DNA of 64,000 nucleotides from Chitinophaga japonensis (GCF_007830125.1 NZ_VLLG01000002.1:1930550-1994549), one strand, 5' to 3'. Shown: positions 50,424-59,180, counted from the first letter of the stretch. Numbers and translations are program-made. Notes: generated by a model not told the origin, from the letters alone.

Positions 50424-50822
50424 ATGTCAGTATTCACCAAGATCATCAAAGGCGAGATACCCAGTTACCAGATAGCGGAGAACGACCGTTTCTACGCATT
50501 CCTGGACATTTTTCCCCTGGTAAAGGGGCATACGCTGGTAGTGCCCAAGCTGGAGGTGGACCGCTTCTTTGATGTGCCCGAGGACCTGCTGGCGGAGTAC
50601 CTGGTATTTGCCCGGCCCATTGCCAAAGCGCTGGAGCATATCTTCCCCTGCAACCGCGTAGGGATCAGCGTGGTAGGGCTGGAGGTGCCCCATGCGCATA
50701 TGCACCTGATACCGATCAATTCGGCAGATGACATGAATTTTGCACGTCCGAAGCTGAAATTATCTGAGGCGGAATTTAAGGAAGTGCAGGAAAAGATCAG
50801 GGCAGAGATGTCGAAACATTAG
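50424..50822 (+). CDS. HIT family nucleotide-binding protein
   Basis: Histidine-triad proteins hydrolyse nucleotide phosphoramidates or dinucleotides. The triad is visible in VPHAHMHLIPI near residues 89-99. The N-terminus SVFTKIIKGEIPSYQIAENDRF is typical of the Hint branch, but the family includes Hint, Fhit-like and others, so the substrate is not assigned. It has 132 residues. Its 3' end overlaps the convergent response regulator gene by 26 bp. Confidence 0.92.
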   Translation: MSVFTKIIKGEIPSYQIAENDRFYAFLDIFPLVKGHTLVVPKLEVDRFFDVPEDLLAEYLVFARPIAKALEHIFPCNRVGISVVGLEVPHAHMHLIPINSADDMNFARPKLKLSEAEFKEVQEKIRAEMSKH

Positions 50823-51549
50823 GGGCGTGGGGTACATTGAAACGGAAGCCTACGCCATGCAGGGTTTCCAGCTTTATATCCGGGTCTGACTTAAAGTACT
50901 TCCGCAGCTTGGTAATGAACACATCCATGCTGCGCCCCAGGAAATAATCGTCCTTCCCCCATACATTGAATAATATGTCCTCCCGCTTCAGCGCCTTGTT
51001 GGCGTTCTCGCACAGGTACCGGAGCAGGTCCGCCTCCTTTTGCGTAAGCGTAATGGATTTCTGCTCCACGTTGTCGTGCAACCGCAGGTCGTTATAGTCA
51101 AATGTAAGCCTGCCGATCACGTACCGCGAAGGCTTGGCGGCCTGGCTGGCCTGTACCATGTTCTTGGTCCGCTTCAGGAACACCTCTATGCGTAAGAATA
51201 GCTCCTGCAGGTTAATAGGCTTGGTAATATAATCGTCCGCGCCGGTCTTGAAACCTGCGATCTTGTCCTCCACCATTGATTTGGAAGTGATGAAGAGGAT
51301 GGGGATCACATCATTTCTTTTACGGATCTGCCTGGCCAGTTCAAACCCATGGTCTTTTTCAGGAACGCCTCCCTTTTTGGGGATCATCACATCCAGCAGG
51401 CATATGTCAAAAGTCCGGTGCTGGAATTCTTCCCAGGCCATCAGCCCGTCAGTACAATGCCTTACCTCATAGCCGTGCTCTTCCAGTCTACGTTTTGTTA
51501 CCGCACCCACATTCTGATCATCTTCCACAAATAGGATTCTTGCTTTCAT
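50797..51549 (-). CDS. OmpR-family response regulator with a loop insertion in the receiver
   Basis: The receiver has the acidic pair Asp10/Asp11 (FVEDDQ), phosphoacceptor Asp53 (CLLDVMIP), Thr in LFITSKS and Lys in YITKPI. After the conserved DVMIP, where most relatives read K-x-D/N-G directly, there are about eight extra residues (KKGGVPEKDHG) near 59-68, next to the phosphorylation site. The C-terminal winged helix has TQKEADLLRYLCENANKALK and MDVFITKLRKYFKSDP. It resembles the orphan RprY-type regulators of Bacteroidota. No histidine kinase is adjacent. Confidence 0.9.
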   Translation of the reverse strand: MKARILFVEDDQNVGAVTKRRLEEHGYEVRHCTDGLMAWEEFQHRTFDICLLDVMIPKKGGVPEKDHGFELARQIRKRNDVIPILFITSKSMVEDKIAGFKTGADDYITKPINLQELFLRIEVFLKRTKNMVQASQAAKPSRYVIGRLTFDYNDLRLHDNVEQKSITLTQKEADLLRYLCENANKALKREDILFNVWGKDDYFLGRSMDVFITKLRKYFKSDPDIKLETLHGVGFRFNVPHAPNVSTSLP

Positions 51550-51644
51550 AGTTGCAGTGATGCTGATTAATATAAAATGTCATATTTTCTACCATCGTCT
51601 GGTATTAACGGAAATCGTTCAGTAATGGCGCTGTCCCGTGCCCA

Positions 51645-52211
51645 CTAATAACCACCCGTTATTCTGTCTGGGTGCTGTTGCATGAACTGTTCCCAGCCTT
51701 TCGCTTTGGAGACCGTGGAAAGCGGGCTGGTTTCCTGGAAAAAATGGCAAACGGCTACTGCCAGCGCATCCGTGGCATCCAGGAAATCAGGCCGTTCGGA
51801 GAACAGCAGTATGCGTTGTAACATTTGCCATACCTGCTCCTTGTCTGCATTACCATTACCTGTTATGGATTGTTTCACTTTTTTCGGGGAATATTCTGCT
51901 ACGGAAAGCCCGGCGTGCATGGCAGTGGCGATTGCTACGCCCTGCGCCCGGCCCAGCTTCAGCATACTCTGCACATTCTTGCCAAAAAAAGGGGCTTCAA
52001 TAGCACAGCAGTCGGGTTTGTAGGTAAATATCAGTTCCTGTATACAGGCATGTATCAGTTGTAGCCTTTCGTAGTGATCCTTATGACCGGATAGTTTTAG
52101 CACATCCATTTTAATAAGACTGGCCGTTTTGCCCTGTACCTGTATAAGACCATACCCCATTACCAGCGTACCCGGATCTATCCCCAGAATTATTTTTGAC
52201 TTCTTTGCCAA
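51645..52211 (-). CDS. ruvC: Holliday junction endodeoxyribonuclease RuvC
   Basis: RuvC resolves Holliday junctions by paired nicks, with RuvAB. The first catalytic Asp is in ILGIDPGTLVMGYG. A later acidic residue lies in CAIEAPFFGKN, and the C-terminal acidic pair in FLDATDALAVAVCHF. Its 188 residues are normal. The only start preceding the conserved region is TTG at 52211 (TTG GCA AAG AAG); no ATG or GTG is available in frame. The divergent flippase gene's promoter box lies at 52220-52227, so the two promoters are packed into about 35 bp. The ruvB gene lies about 2.6 kb away. Confidence 0.94.
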   Translation of the reverse strand: MAKKSKIILGIDPGTLVMGYGLIQVQGKTASLIKMDVLKLSGHKDHYERLQLIHACIQELIFTYKPDCCAIEAPFFGKNVQSMLKLGRAQGVAIATAMHAGLSVAEYSPKKVKQSITGNGNADKEQVWQMLQRILLFSERPDFLDATDALAVAVCHFFQETSPLSTVSKAKGWEQFMQQHPDRITGGY

Positions 52212-52219
52212 CCGCAGTT

Positions 52220-52227
52220 TATTTTTG
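52220..52227 (+). promoter_or_regulatory. -7 box of the flippase-like gene
   Basis: TATTTTTG matches TAnnTTTG and lies between the divergent ruvC start and the flippase coding region. In-frame TTG codons at 52196 and 52208 are upstream of it and cannot be used from this promoter. Confidence 0.45.
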
Positions 52228-52243
52228 CCAAAATCTTGAATGT

Positions 52244-53233
52244 CTGAACAAAAGTACCAAAATAATTCTCAATTACCTGTTAGGGATAGGCCTTTTTAGC
52301 TGGCTGGCCTATTCCATATATATGCAGGTGAAGTTACAGCCCAACCTGGCATCCTCCTTAAAACAAATGGCTTTCACCCTGCAGCAGAAGGGGGGGATTG
52401 CCCTGGCCCTGGTGCTGATACTCATGCTCTTTAACTGGGGGCTGGAGGCGCGCAAGTGGCAGTTGCTGGTAAGGTCGCTGGAGCAGGTATCCTTCCTGCG
52501 GGCCTTCAGCGCCATCCTGTCCGGCGTATCCCTGTCCATCAATACGCCTAACCGTATAGGCGAGTACGGTGGGCGCATGCTGTACATGAGCAACCAGAAC
52601 AAGCTGAAGTCCATAGCCGCTGCCGTGGTAGGCAGCCTGAGTCAACTGATCATTACTATTATCTTTGGGTTAACAGGGCTGGTCTATTATATCAACAACT
52701 TCCCGCTGGTAAAGGAACACGGCTATTTTGCCCCCAACTTCTGGGAAAAAATTTTACTGGGCCTGCTGGTGATTATTGGCGCGTTAATTATAATATTATA
52801 TTTTCGGTTGCAGATTATAGTAGCCATCTTTGAAAGGATCCCGGCTTTAAGGAAGGCGAAAGTGTTTGTACAGATCATAACCCGTTATACTACTGCGGAA
52901 TTGCAGTATCTTTTGTTGCTTTCTGCCTGCAGGTACATGGTCTTCTCGGCACAGTATTTGATTTTATTAGATACGTTTGGCGTTGAAATGCTGTGGTGGC
53001 AAGGATTTATGATGAATGCAGTCACCTACCTGGTGATGGCGCTGGTCCCCACCATCGCCATCGTGGAGATAGGGCTGAGAGGAAAGGTAAGCCTTTACTT
53101 CCTGGGCCTGTTAAGCACAAACACCGCAGCTATCATAGCTGCCACAGTAGGTATCTGGCTGATAAACCTGCTTTTACCGGCTATAGTGGGCAGTGTACTG
53201 CTATTAGGAGTAAAGATTTTTAAGGATAAATAG
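52244..53233 (+). CDS. Flippase-like membrane protein (lysylphosphatidylglycerol synthase TM-region family)
   Basis: The protein has about eight membrane helices and resembles the LPG_synthase_TM (YbhN/AglD) family, whose members transport or flip lipids. Typical marks are ISLNxP-like SLSINTPNRIGEYGGRMLYM (about residues 90-110) and LVPTIAIVEIGLRG near 280. The start is unclear: the N-terminal sequence LNKSTKIILNYLLGIG begins at a CTG (52244), there is no in-frame ATG before 52322, and in-frame TTGs precede the promoter box. An out-of-frame ATG at 52240 stops after about 20 codons. A CTG start or a sequence error is possible. The DUF3108 gene follows after 9 bp. Confidence 0.75.
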   Translation: MNKSTKIILNYLLGIGLFSWLAYSIYMQVKLQPNLASSLKQMAFTLQQKGGIALALVLILMLFNWGLEARKWQLLVRSLEQVSFLRAFSAILSGVSLSINTPNRIGEYGGRMLYMSNQNKLKSIAAAVVGSLSQLIITIIFGLTGLVYYINNFPLVKEHGYFAPNFWEKILLGLLVIIGALIIILYFRLQIIVAIFERIPALRKAKVFVQIITRYTTAELQYLLLLSACRYMVFSAQYLILLDTFGVEMLWWQGFMMNAVTYLVMALVPTIAIVEIGLRGKVSLYFLGLLSTNTAAIIAATVGIWLINLLLPAIVGSVLLLGVKIFKDK

Positions 53234-53242
53234 GATCCATCA

Positions 53243-54040
53243 ATGAGGTATTTTATACTCATATTTTTACTGGTAGGTTTATTGCACAGTTATCCCGTTA
53301 AAGCCCAAAGCGAGTTTTGTGGTGTTACCAATGGAAGTTTTCAGCCCGGAGAGCAGATCACCCTCAAAGTGTTTTACCGGCTCAGCGGCGTATACGTGGG
53401 GGCCGGAGAGGCCACCTTTAACTGCCTGCTGGAAAAGCTGGGCGGTAAAGACGTGTACCACCTGGTAGGAGAAGGCAAAACCTACCGGGCCTATGACTGG
53501 TTCTTTAAGGTGCGCGACCGGTACGAGAGCTATGTGGACACCGCCACGCTGAAACCCCTGAAATTCATCCGGAACGTGAGCGAGGGCGGTTACAAGATAT
53601 ACAACAACGTTACCTTTAACCAGGCCCAGAACACCGCCACCAGCACCAATGGCACCTTTAAGGTGCCGGACTGCGTGCAGGACGTGATCAGCGCCGTGTA
53701 CTACGCCCGCAATATCGACTTCAACAAGTACAAGCCCAATGACAAGATACACTTTGATATGTTCCTGGACGACGAGGTGTATAACATCTATATCCGGTAC
53801 ATGGGAAAGGAGGAGGTGAATACCAAGTTCGGCAAGTTCCGGGCCATACGGTTCAAGCCCCTGCTGATCAAAGGCACCATGTTCCAGGGCGGGGAGCAGA
53901 TGGACGTATGGGTGAGCGATGACGCCAATAAAGTGCCCCTGCGCATACAAAGCGCCATCTCCGTAGGCAGCATCGTGGTAGACATGATCGGGTATAAAAA
54001 CCTCCGGCATGCCTTTTCCTCCCTAATAAAGAAACGTTAA
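53243..54040 (+). CDS. Secreted DUF3108 domain protein
   Basis: A signal peptide spans residues 1-22 (FILIFLLVGLLHSYPVKAQ). The rest is a β-rich DUF3108 domain. It opens with FQPGEQITLKVFYRLSGVYVGAGEATF, includes DWFFKVRDRYESYVDTATLKPLKF, and ends with MDVWVSDDANKVPLRIQSAISVGSIVVDM. DUF3108 proteins are periplasmic or outer-membrane associated in Bacteroidota and Proteobacteria, with no settled function. It is 9 bp downstream of the flippase-like gene, so the two are likely an operon, and a lipid-related envelope role for both is a reasonable inference. Confidence 0.85.
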   Translation: MRYFILIFLLVGLLHSYPVKAQSEFCGVTNGSFQPGEQITLKVFYRLSGVYVGAGEATFNCLLEKLGGKDVYHLVGEGKTYRAYDWFFKVRDRYESYVDTATLKPLKFIRNVSEGGYKIYNNVTFNQAQNTATSTNGTFKVPDCVQDVISAVYYARNIDFNKYKPNDKIHFDMFLDDEVYNIYIRYMGKEEVNTKFGKFRAIRFKPLLIKGTMFQGGEQMDVWVSDDANKVPLRIQSAISVGSIVVDMIGYKNLRHAFSSLIKKR

Positions 54041-54099
54041 AATACAGGCTGCGGGCGGCTGATCAGTAGCTGCAGCAGCCCGGAAACGCTATAAAATTC

Positions 54100-54107
54100 T
54101 ATATTTG
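54100..54107 (+). promoter_or_regulatory. -7 box of the response regulator gene at 54125
   Basis: TATATTTG matches TAnnTTTG exactly and ends 17 bp before the ATG. Confidence 0.55.
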
Positions 54108-54124
54108 CCCAAACTATAATCCTT

Positions 54125-54826
54125 ATGGAAGAGCGTAAACCAAAAATATTGCTGGCAGAAGATGATACCAATCTGGGTATGGTGCTGAAGAACTACCTGG
54201 AGCTGAACGACTATGACGTAGAACTGTCCCGCGATGGTATCCTGGCGCTGGCGGCCTTCAGGCGCGACAAGTTTGACCTGTGCCTGCTGGATATTATGAT
54301 GCCCAATATGGACGGTTTTAAACTGGCGGAGGAAATACGGGACGTGGACCCGGATATTCCCCTGTTCTTCCTGTCCGCCAAAACCATGAAAGAGGATATC
54401 ATCCAGGGATACAAGCTGGGGGCGGACGATTATATTGTAAAACCCTTTGACAGCGAGCTGCTGCTACTGAAGATAAAGGCTATCCTGAAGCGTAACCAGG
54501 AGCTGAGCAGCAAAGAGGAAGAGCAGCATGAGTTCTCCATAGGCCGCTACGATTTCAATGCCCGGCTGCGCACGCTTACCCGCAACGGGGAGTCGCATAC
54601 GCTCTCCCCCAAGGAGAACGAGCTGCTGCGCATGCTCTGCGAACATAAGAACGATCTTTTGCCCAGGGAACTGGCCCTTAAGAAGATATGGGGCAGCGAT
54701 ACCTACTTTAACGGCCGCAGCATGGACGTGTACATTGCCAAGCTACGCAAATACCTGAAAGAGGACCCCGATATCGAGATCGTGAATATTCACGGGAACG
54801 GGTTCAGGTTGGTGGTGAAAGAGTAG
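54125..54826 (+). CDS. OmpR-family response regulator, RprY-like
   Basis: The receiver has the acidic pair in LLAEDDTNLG, phosphoacceptor Asp in LCLLDIMMPNMDG, Ser in FFLSAKTM and Lys in YIVKPFD. The winged helix holds SPKENELLRMLCEHKNDLL and MDVYIAKLRKYLKEDP. It resembles RprY of Bacteroides, which is reported to act with the kinase RprX; no kinase gene is adjacent here. It is 233 residues. It is convergent with ruvB (8 bp between the stops). Confidence 0.92.
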   Translation: MEERKPKILLAEDDTNLGMVLKNYLELNDYDVELSRDGILALAAFRRDKFDLCLLDIMMPNMDGFKLAEEIRDVDPDIPLFFLSAKTMKEDIIQGYKLGADDYIVKPFDSELLLLKIKAILKRNQELSSKEEEQHEFSIGRYDFNARLRTLTRNGESHTLSPKENELLRMLCEHKNDLLPRELALKKIWGSDTYFNGRSMDVYIAKLRKYLKEDPDIEIVNIHGNGFRLVVKE

Positions 54827-54834
54827 AGCGCGTA

Positions 54835-55866
54835 TTAAAACAATTGCCCCGCGCCACCCCTGGCGCCGGGTGTTTTCCCCAGGTGCACATACGCTTTTTC
54901 GGTTACCTCGCGTCCGCGGGGCGTACGTTTGATAAAGCCTTCCTGTATCAGGAACGGCTCATATACCTCTTCCAGCGTACCGGCTTCTTCGCCCACAGCG
55001 GTGGCAATGGTGGTAATGCCCACCGGGCCGCCCTTGAAGTTCTCAATGATCACGTTCAGGATGCGGTTGTCCATCTCATCCAGGCCGTATTCATCCACAT
55101 TCAGGGCTTTGAGGCTGAACTTGGCGATGTCCAGGTCAATGGAGCCATTGCCCATAACCTGCGCAAAGTCGCGCACGCGGCGCAGCAGCCCGTTGGCAAT
55201 ACGGGGCGTGCCCCGGGAGCGGCGGGCTATTTCCATGGCGGCCTCGGAAGTGATCTTGGTTTGCAGGAGGGCAGACGCCCGCCAGATGATCTTTTGCAAG
55301 GTAGTGGCGTTGTAATATTCCAGCCTCGACTTGATACCGAAGCGTGACAGCAGCGGGGCGGTGAGCAAGCCGCTGCGGGTAGTGGCCCCGATCAAAGTGA
55401 AGGGGTGCAGGTTGATCTGTATGGAGCGGGCGCTGGGGCCGCTGTCTATCATAATGTCAATACGGTAATCCTCCATGGCGGAATACAGGTACTCCTCCAC
55501 TACGGTGCTCAGCCGGTGTATCTCGTCAATGAACAATACATCCTTGTCTTCCAGGTTGGTCAGCAGGCCGGCCAGGTCGCCGGGCTTTTCGATCACCGGC
55601 CCGGATGTTTCCCGGATGTTCACACCCAGCTCGTTGGACACAATGCGCGACAGGGTGGTTTTTCCCAGTCCCGGGGGGCCGTGGAACAGGATGTGGTCCA
55701 GCGCTTCCCCGCGCATTTTGGCAGCCTTGATAAACACTTTCAGGTTCTCAATGATCTGCTCCTGCCCGGAAAAATCCACGATCTCCCGGGGGCGTATGCT
55801 GTTCTCAAACTCTTTTTCTGCGGCGCTCAGGCGGTGCTCATCAGGTCTTAAATGCGGATTGGACAT
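54835..55866 (-). CDS. ruvB: Holliday junction branch-migration helicase RuvB
   Basis: RuvB is the AAA+ motor that drives branch migration with RuvA. I chose the ATG at 55866 ([10 protein letters not shown]). Walker A is [14 protein letters not shown], Walker B is [10 protein letters not shown], sensor 1 is [10 protein letters not shown] and the Arg-finger region is LLSRFGI. The C-terminal winged helix has [29 protein letters not shown] and the family ending [16 protein letters not shown]. Its 343 residues are normal. The minus strand reads TATTTTTG at 55891-55884, 17 bp upstream, as its likely promoter. Confidence 0.97.
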   Translation of the reverse strand: MSNPHLRPDEHRLSAAEKEFENSIRPREIVDFSGQEQIIENLKVFIKAAKMRGEALDHILFHGPPGLGKTTLSRIVSNELGVNIRETSGPVIEKPGDLAGLLTNLEDKDVLFIDEIHRLSTVVEEYLYSAMEDYRIDIMIDSGPSARSIQINLHPFTLIGATTRSGLLTAPLLSRFGIKSRLEYYNATTLQKIIWRASALLQTKITSEAAMEIARRSRGTPRIANGLLRRVRDFAQVMGNGSIDLDIAKFSLKALNVDEYGLDEMDNRILNVIIENFKGGPVGITTIATAVGEEAGTLEEVYEPFLIQEGFIKRTPRGREVTEKAYVHLGKTPGARGGAGQLF

Positions 55867-55883
55867 AATCAACTGAAAGTGCC

Positions 55884-55891
55884 CAAAAATA
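55884..55891 (-). promoter_or_regulatory. -7 box of ruvB
   Basis: The minus strand reads TATTTTTG, matching TAnnTTTG, ending 17 bp before the ruvB ATG at 55866. Confidence 0.5.
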
Positions 55892-55910
55892 CGCAATTAT
55901 GCCGTATGGG

Positions 55911-55958
55911 TTTGCTTGTTTATTAGTATATTAGTTTATTTGTGATCTACTAATATAT
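55911..55958. repeat. Octad array (TTTATTAG word) between divergent ruvB and the M28 peptidase gene
   Basis: Four 8-bp units follow one another: TTTGCTTG, TTTATTAG, TATATTAG, TTTATTTG (55911-55942). GTATATTAGT (55926-55935) pairs with ACTAATATAT (55949-55958) at 9 of 10 positions. This resembles the heptad elements but has an 8-bp period and lies at gene starts rather than after a stop. Confidence 0.6.
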
Positions 55959-55965
55959 TACCTCT

Positions 55966-57270
55966 ATGATCAGGATATGGTTAACCGGATTTGTGCTGCT
56001 GGCATTCAGTACTGTAGCCCGCTCCCAGGACAGCATCAGCAGCGGGGAGGTTGAGCGCATTATCACCACGCTGGCGTCCGACGAGATGCAGGGCCGCAAA
56101 ACGTTCAGCCCCGGGATAGATAAAGCCGCATCCTTTATTGAGCAGGAATTCGAGAAAGCCGGGCTTCAGCCCTGGCAGGGCGCCAAGGGGTTCCGCCAGA
56201 ATTTTTATATGTACCGTATCAAACCGGTGTCCGTAGATCTCACCATCAATAATGAAAAACGTATACCCGATGATGTTATCGTGCAAAGCAGCGCCGGCCA
56301 GCTTACCTGGAACCAGGAAGGGCAGGTGGCGGAGCAGCATGTAAAGGCCGGCGATAATTTCTACGAACGGATCCGGGAACTGCGCCAGCAGAAAGGGAAC
56401 ACCATCGTATGGGTGGACGCCGCCCAGGCTGAAGCTTTCCGCCAGTACCGGCAATACCTGCAGAACAGCAACCTGATGGCAGACAGCGCCAACCTGGTGC
56501 TGGTGCTGCAGCAGCCTACGGATACGGCCATACGCAGCGTGAACCTGGAGGTGCGCCAGCAGGTTACGCCCCTGCCGCTTTTTAACGTAGTGGGCATGAT
56601 ACCCGGCAGCAGCAAGCCCGATGAGTACGTGATCTTTTCCGCGCACTACGATCACCTGGGCATTATAGCGCCGGTGGAGCAGGACAGCATTGCCAACGGG
56701 GCGGACGACGATGCCAGCGGCACTACGGCCGTGATTGCGCTGGCCTATTATTTCAGGCACCATTCCCCGGCCCGCACCCTGGTGTTTGCCGCTTTTACAG
56801 GCGAAGAAATGGGCAGCTACGGGGCCCGGTATTTTTCCCGGCAGCTTGATCCCGCCAAAGTAGTGGCCATGTTCAACATTGAAATGATAGGCAAGGAAGC
56901 GAAGTTTGGGAAAAACACTGCTTTCATTACAGGCTTTGAACGGTCTGACTTCGGCCCGATATTGCAGCGCAACCTGGAGCATTCCGTGTTCCGCTTTCAC
57001 CCGGACCCTTACCCGGAGCAGAACCTGTTCTTCCGGTCAGACAATGCTACCCTGGCCCGCCTGGGCGTGCCGGCGCATACTATTTCTACAGACCAGATCG
57101 ATAAGGACACCCTCTACCATACGGTAAATGATGAGGTGGAAAGCCTGGATATCGAAAATATTACCAACACCATCAAGGCTATTGCACAAAGCGCTGTATC
57201 TATCGTGAACGGCACGGATACGCCCACCCGCATAGAGATGGATAAACCGAAGTCAACAGTAAAGCCTTAA
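55966..57270 (+). CDS. Secreted M28-family zinc metallopeptidase
   Basis: A signal peptide covers residues 1-20 (WLTGFVLLAFSTVARSQ). The M28 metal and catalytic residues are visible: His/Asp in FSAHYDHLG, Asp in NGADDDASGT, the Glu pair in TGEEMGSYG, and a later Asp and His in MFNIEMIG and HTISTDQ. An N-terminal region (about 25-200) carries a PA-like insert (NTIVWVDAAQAEAFRQY). Family members are aminopeptidases or glutamyl cyclase relatives; with both Glu residues present, an aminopeptidase is likely. The length of 434 residues is typical. It seems monocistronic. Confidence 0.9.
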   Translation: MIRIWLTGFVLLAFSTVARSQDSISSGEVERIITTLASDEMQGRKTFSPGIDKAASFIEQEFEKAGLQPWQGAKGFRQNFYMYRIKPVSVDLTINNEKRIPDDVIVQSSAGQLTWNQEGQVAEQHVKAGDNFYERIRELRQQKGNTIVWVDAAQAEAFRQYRQYLQNSNLMADSANLVLVLQQPTDTAIRSVNLEVRQQVTPLPLFNVVGMIPGSSKPDEYVIFSAHYDHLGIIAPVEQDSIANGADDDASGTTAVIALAYYFRHHSPARTLVFAAFTGEEMGSYGARYFSRQLDPAKVVAMFNIEMIGKEAKFGKNTAFITGFERSDFGPILQRNLEHSVFRFHPDPYPEQNLFFRSDNATLARLGVPAHTISTDQIDKDTLYHTVNDEVESLDIENITNTIKAIAQSAVSIVNGTDTPTRIEMDKPKSTVKP

Positions 57271-57391
57271 TAATCGTGGTGTAACATATAATTAATTTAA
57301 TTTAAATTCCGGCGCCGGTTGCATTTTTTATCGGGATTAAGGCTTAAATTCACTTCGTTTTCACAATCCCCACACTTAAAACCATATCAAA

Positions 57392-58147
57392 ATGCAACCT
57401 AAATTCCACAAGATCTGCGGAGCATTGGCCCTGGCGTCAATACTTTTTGTCTCCGCCTGCACCAAGATGGATGCTCCGGCGCCTTCACCGGATGCGGATG
57501 CTGATGGCAAGATCAGTTATGAAATGACCGCCACCAATCCCTCCTCTACAATCAGCGGCGATGCAGCCGGGATCGAGCGGCTGGCCACTATTACCAACAA
57601 CCCTTCCATGGCTAAAACCTCCGGTAGCTTTGACTTTACCTGGACGGAAGTAATGGTACGGGTAAGAGAAGTAAAATTCGCCGCAAAAAAAGGCAACGAT
57701 GAAGTGGAGTTCAAACTGAAGACAGACCGTATGGTAGACGTGCTGGAAGCCATTGGATTCCTGGGCATGATAGAAATACCCAGGGGTACCTATGAGCACG
57801 TAAAAGTAGCTGTTAAAATAGCCGGCGATGAAGAAAATCCTGCGGCCATCATGAAAGGATTTATTACCTGGGAAGGTAATGATATTCCTTTCAGCGTGCG
57901 CCTGGCCGGCGAGGTAAATTTAAAAGCCCATGCCAGGGACGTTATGGTTACCGACACTTCCCTTTCCTTTAAGGGTAAGCTGCAACTGGACCTGAAAGTA
58001 GTGATGGCCAAGCTGCAGATCGGTGACTTTACCGGCTCTTTCAGCGGCGGCGAACTGGTGATCAATGTTCATGTAAATGACAAGACCGGCAAGAAGGTGA
58101 AAGAAGGGCTGGAAGGCTGTATGCGCGCAGAGCACAAAAGAGATTGA
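57392..58147 (+). CDS. Lipoprotein of unknown function
   Basis: The N-terminus is a lipoprotein signal: MQPKFHKICGALALASILFVSAC, with the lipobox FVSAC placing the lipidated Cys at residue 23. A Pro/Asp-rich linker follows (TKMDAPAPSPDADADG), then about 200 residues with alternating β-strand pattern (SGSFDFTWTEVMVRVREVKFAAKKG, LQLDLKVVMAKLQIGDFTGSFSGG). No catalytic motif is visible. The layout loosely resembles the DUF4382-like surface or periplasmic lipoproteins of Bacteroidota, but I cannot assign a family. A heptad element begins five bases after the stop. Confidence 0.75.
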   Translation: MQPKFHKICGALALASILFVSACTKMDAPAPSPDADADGKISYEMTATNPSSTISGDAAGIERLATITNNPSMAKTSGSFDFTWTEVMVRVREVKFAAKKGNDEVEFKLKTDRMVDVLEAIGFLGMIEIPRGTYEHVKVAVKIAGDEENPAAIMKGFITWEGNDIPFSVRLAGEVNLKAHARDVMVTDTSLSFKGKLQLDLKVVMAKLQIGDFTGSFSGGELVINVHVNDKTGKKVKEGLEGCMRAEHKRD

Positions 58148-58151
58148 GGAA

Positions 58152-58232
58152 GTGAAATGTGAATAGTGAAAGGTGAATGATTGCGTTATGTTCTATTTCC
58201 AGTCCATTCACCTTTCACTATTCACTTTTCAC
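58152..58232. repeat. Heptad inverted-repeat element (GTGAAAT word) filling a convergent gap
   Basis: The left arm is GTGAAAT, GTGAATA, GTGAAAG, GTGAATG (58152-58179). It pairs with 58205-58232 at 27 of 28 positions around a 25-nt core. The element lies between the lipoprotein gene stop (58147) and the end of the convergent EEP-family gene (58235), occupying all but a few bases of the gap. Confidence 0.93.
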
Positions 58233-58234
58233 CC

Positions 58235-59089
58235 TTACTCCATCACTAAGCTGCTGAGCACCGCGAAATGGTCGGATGCAAAGCGGCCACCCCAGGTGTT
58301 GGAGAGCGTGGCATGCCGCAGCACGCGGAATTTCCCTTTCAGGAATATATAGTCAATGGGTTGGGTCCCTCTTTCCCCATGCCTGAACCCGTTAAAGGTG
58401 CCCTCCGGGCCAAAATGCGGCGTTTGGCTGAGGGCTTTGCTGTCTGTAAAATGCAGTGGATCGCTGTTATCCATAATCACTTTGATCGGCTCATCATCCG
58501 GGGTGGCGTTAAAGTCGCCGGTAATGACAGCCGGTGTTTTGCCGGCTATGGCATGCACCTGTTTCAGCAGCAGATGCGCGCTTTCCCTGCGGGCCACTTC
58601 TCCCCGGTGGTCAAAATGCGTATTAAAATGGAAGAATACCTTGTTGGTCTTTTTGTCCCGGAACTTGCCCCAGGTGACAATGCGGGTAATGGCCGCGTCC
58701 CAGCCTTTGCTGCCTGGCACCTGCGGGGTGGCGGACAGCCAGAAGGTTTCGCTCTGCAGCAGTTGCAGGCGGGTAGTGTCATAAAAAATAGCGGAAAATT
58801 CGCCTTTGGTCTTCCCGTCGTCCCGTCCTACGCCGGTGTGCTTATACTGCGGCAGGCGCTGCTGCAGGTCTGTTATCTGGTCGTACAGGGCTTCCTGCAC
58901 GCCCAGCAGGTCTGTTTCATAAAAAAGCACGGTGCCGGCTACTTTATCCTTGCGGTAAGGCCATGCATCCAGGCTGTCGGATGCCGTGTTGTAACGGATA
59001 TTAAAGGTCATGACGGTTAAGGGCGTCTGTGCCATTGCGGCGCTGCCTGCAGCAAGCAGCAGCAGGAGGAGTAAGCATGTTTTCTTCAT
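58235..59089 (-). CDS. Secreted endonuclease/exonuclease/phosphatase (EEP) family hydrolase
   Basis: The signal peptide covers residues 1-20 (CLLLLLLLAAGSAAMAQ). EEP motifs in order: MTFNIRYNT (metal-binding Asn), GVQEALYDQ (metal-binding Glu), a central His (HFNTHFDHRGE), GDFNATPDDEPI (Asp/Asn) and the C-terminal SDHFAV (catalytic Asp/His). At 284 residues it matches the single-domain exported EEP proteins of Bacteroidota, which may act on nucleic acids, lipids or sugar phosphates. The substrate cannot be told from sequence. No partner gene is adjacent. Confidence 0.9.
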   Translation of the reverse strand: MKKTCLLLLLLLAAGSAAMAQTPLTVMTFNIRYNTASDSLDAWPYRKDKVAGTVLFYETDLLGVQEALYDQITDLQQRLPQYKHTGVGRDDGKTKGEFSAIFYDTTRLQLLQSETFWLSATPQVPGSKGWDAAITRIVTWGKFRDKKTNKVFFHFNTHFDHRGEVARRESAHLLLKQVHAIAGKTPAVITGDFNATPDDEPIKVIMDNSDPLHFTDSKALSQTPHFGPEGTFNGFRHGERGTQPIDYIFLKGKFRVLRHATLSNTWGGRFASDHFAVLSSLVME

Positions 59090-59180
59090 AATTTAAGAAC
59101 CGATTAAGCGGTAAAAATAATGACGTGTGCGTTGAAGGAGGCAGGCTCCTGTATTAAATTTATGTAAACGTGGATGCAAC

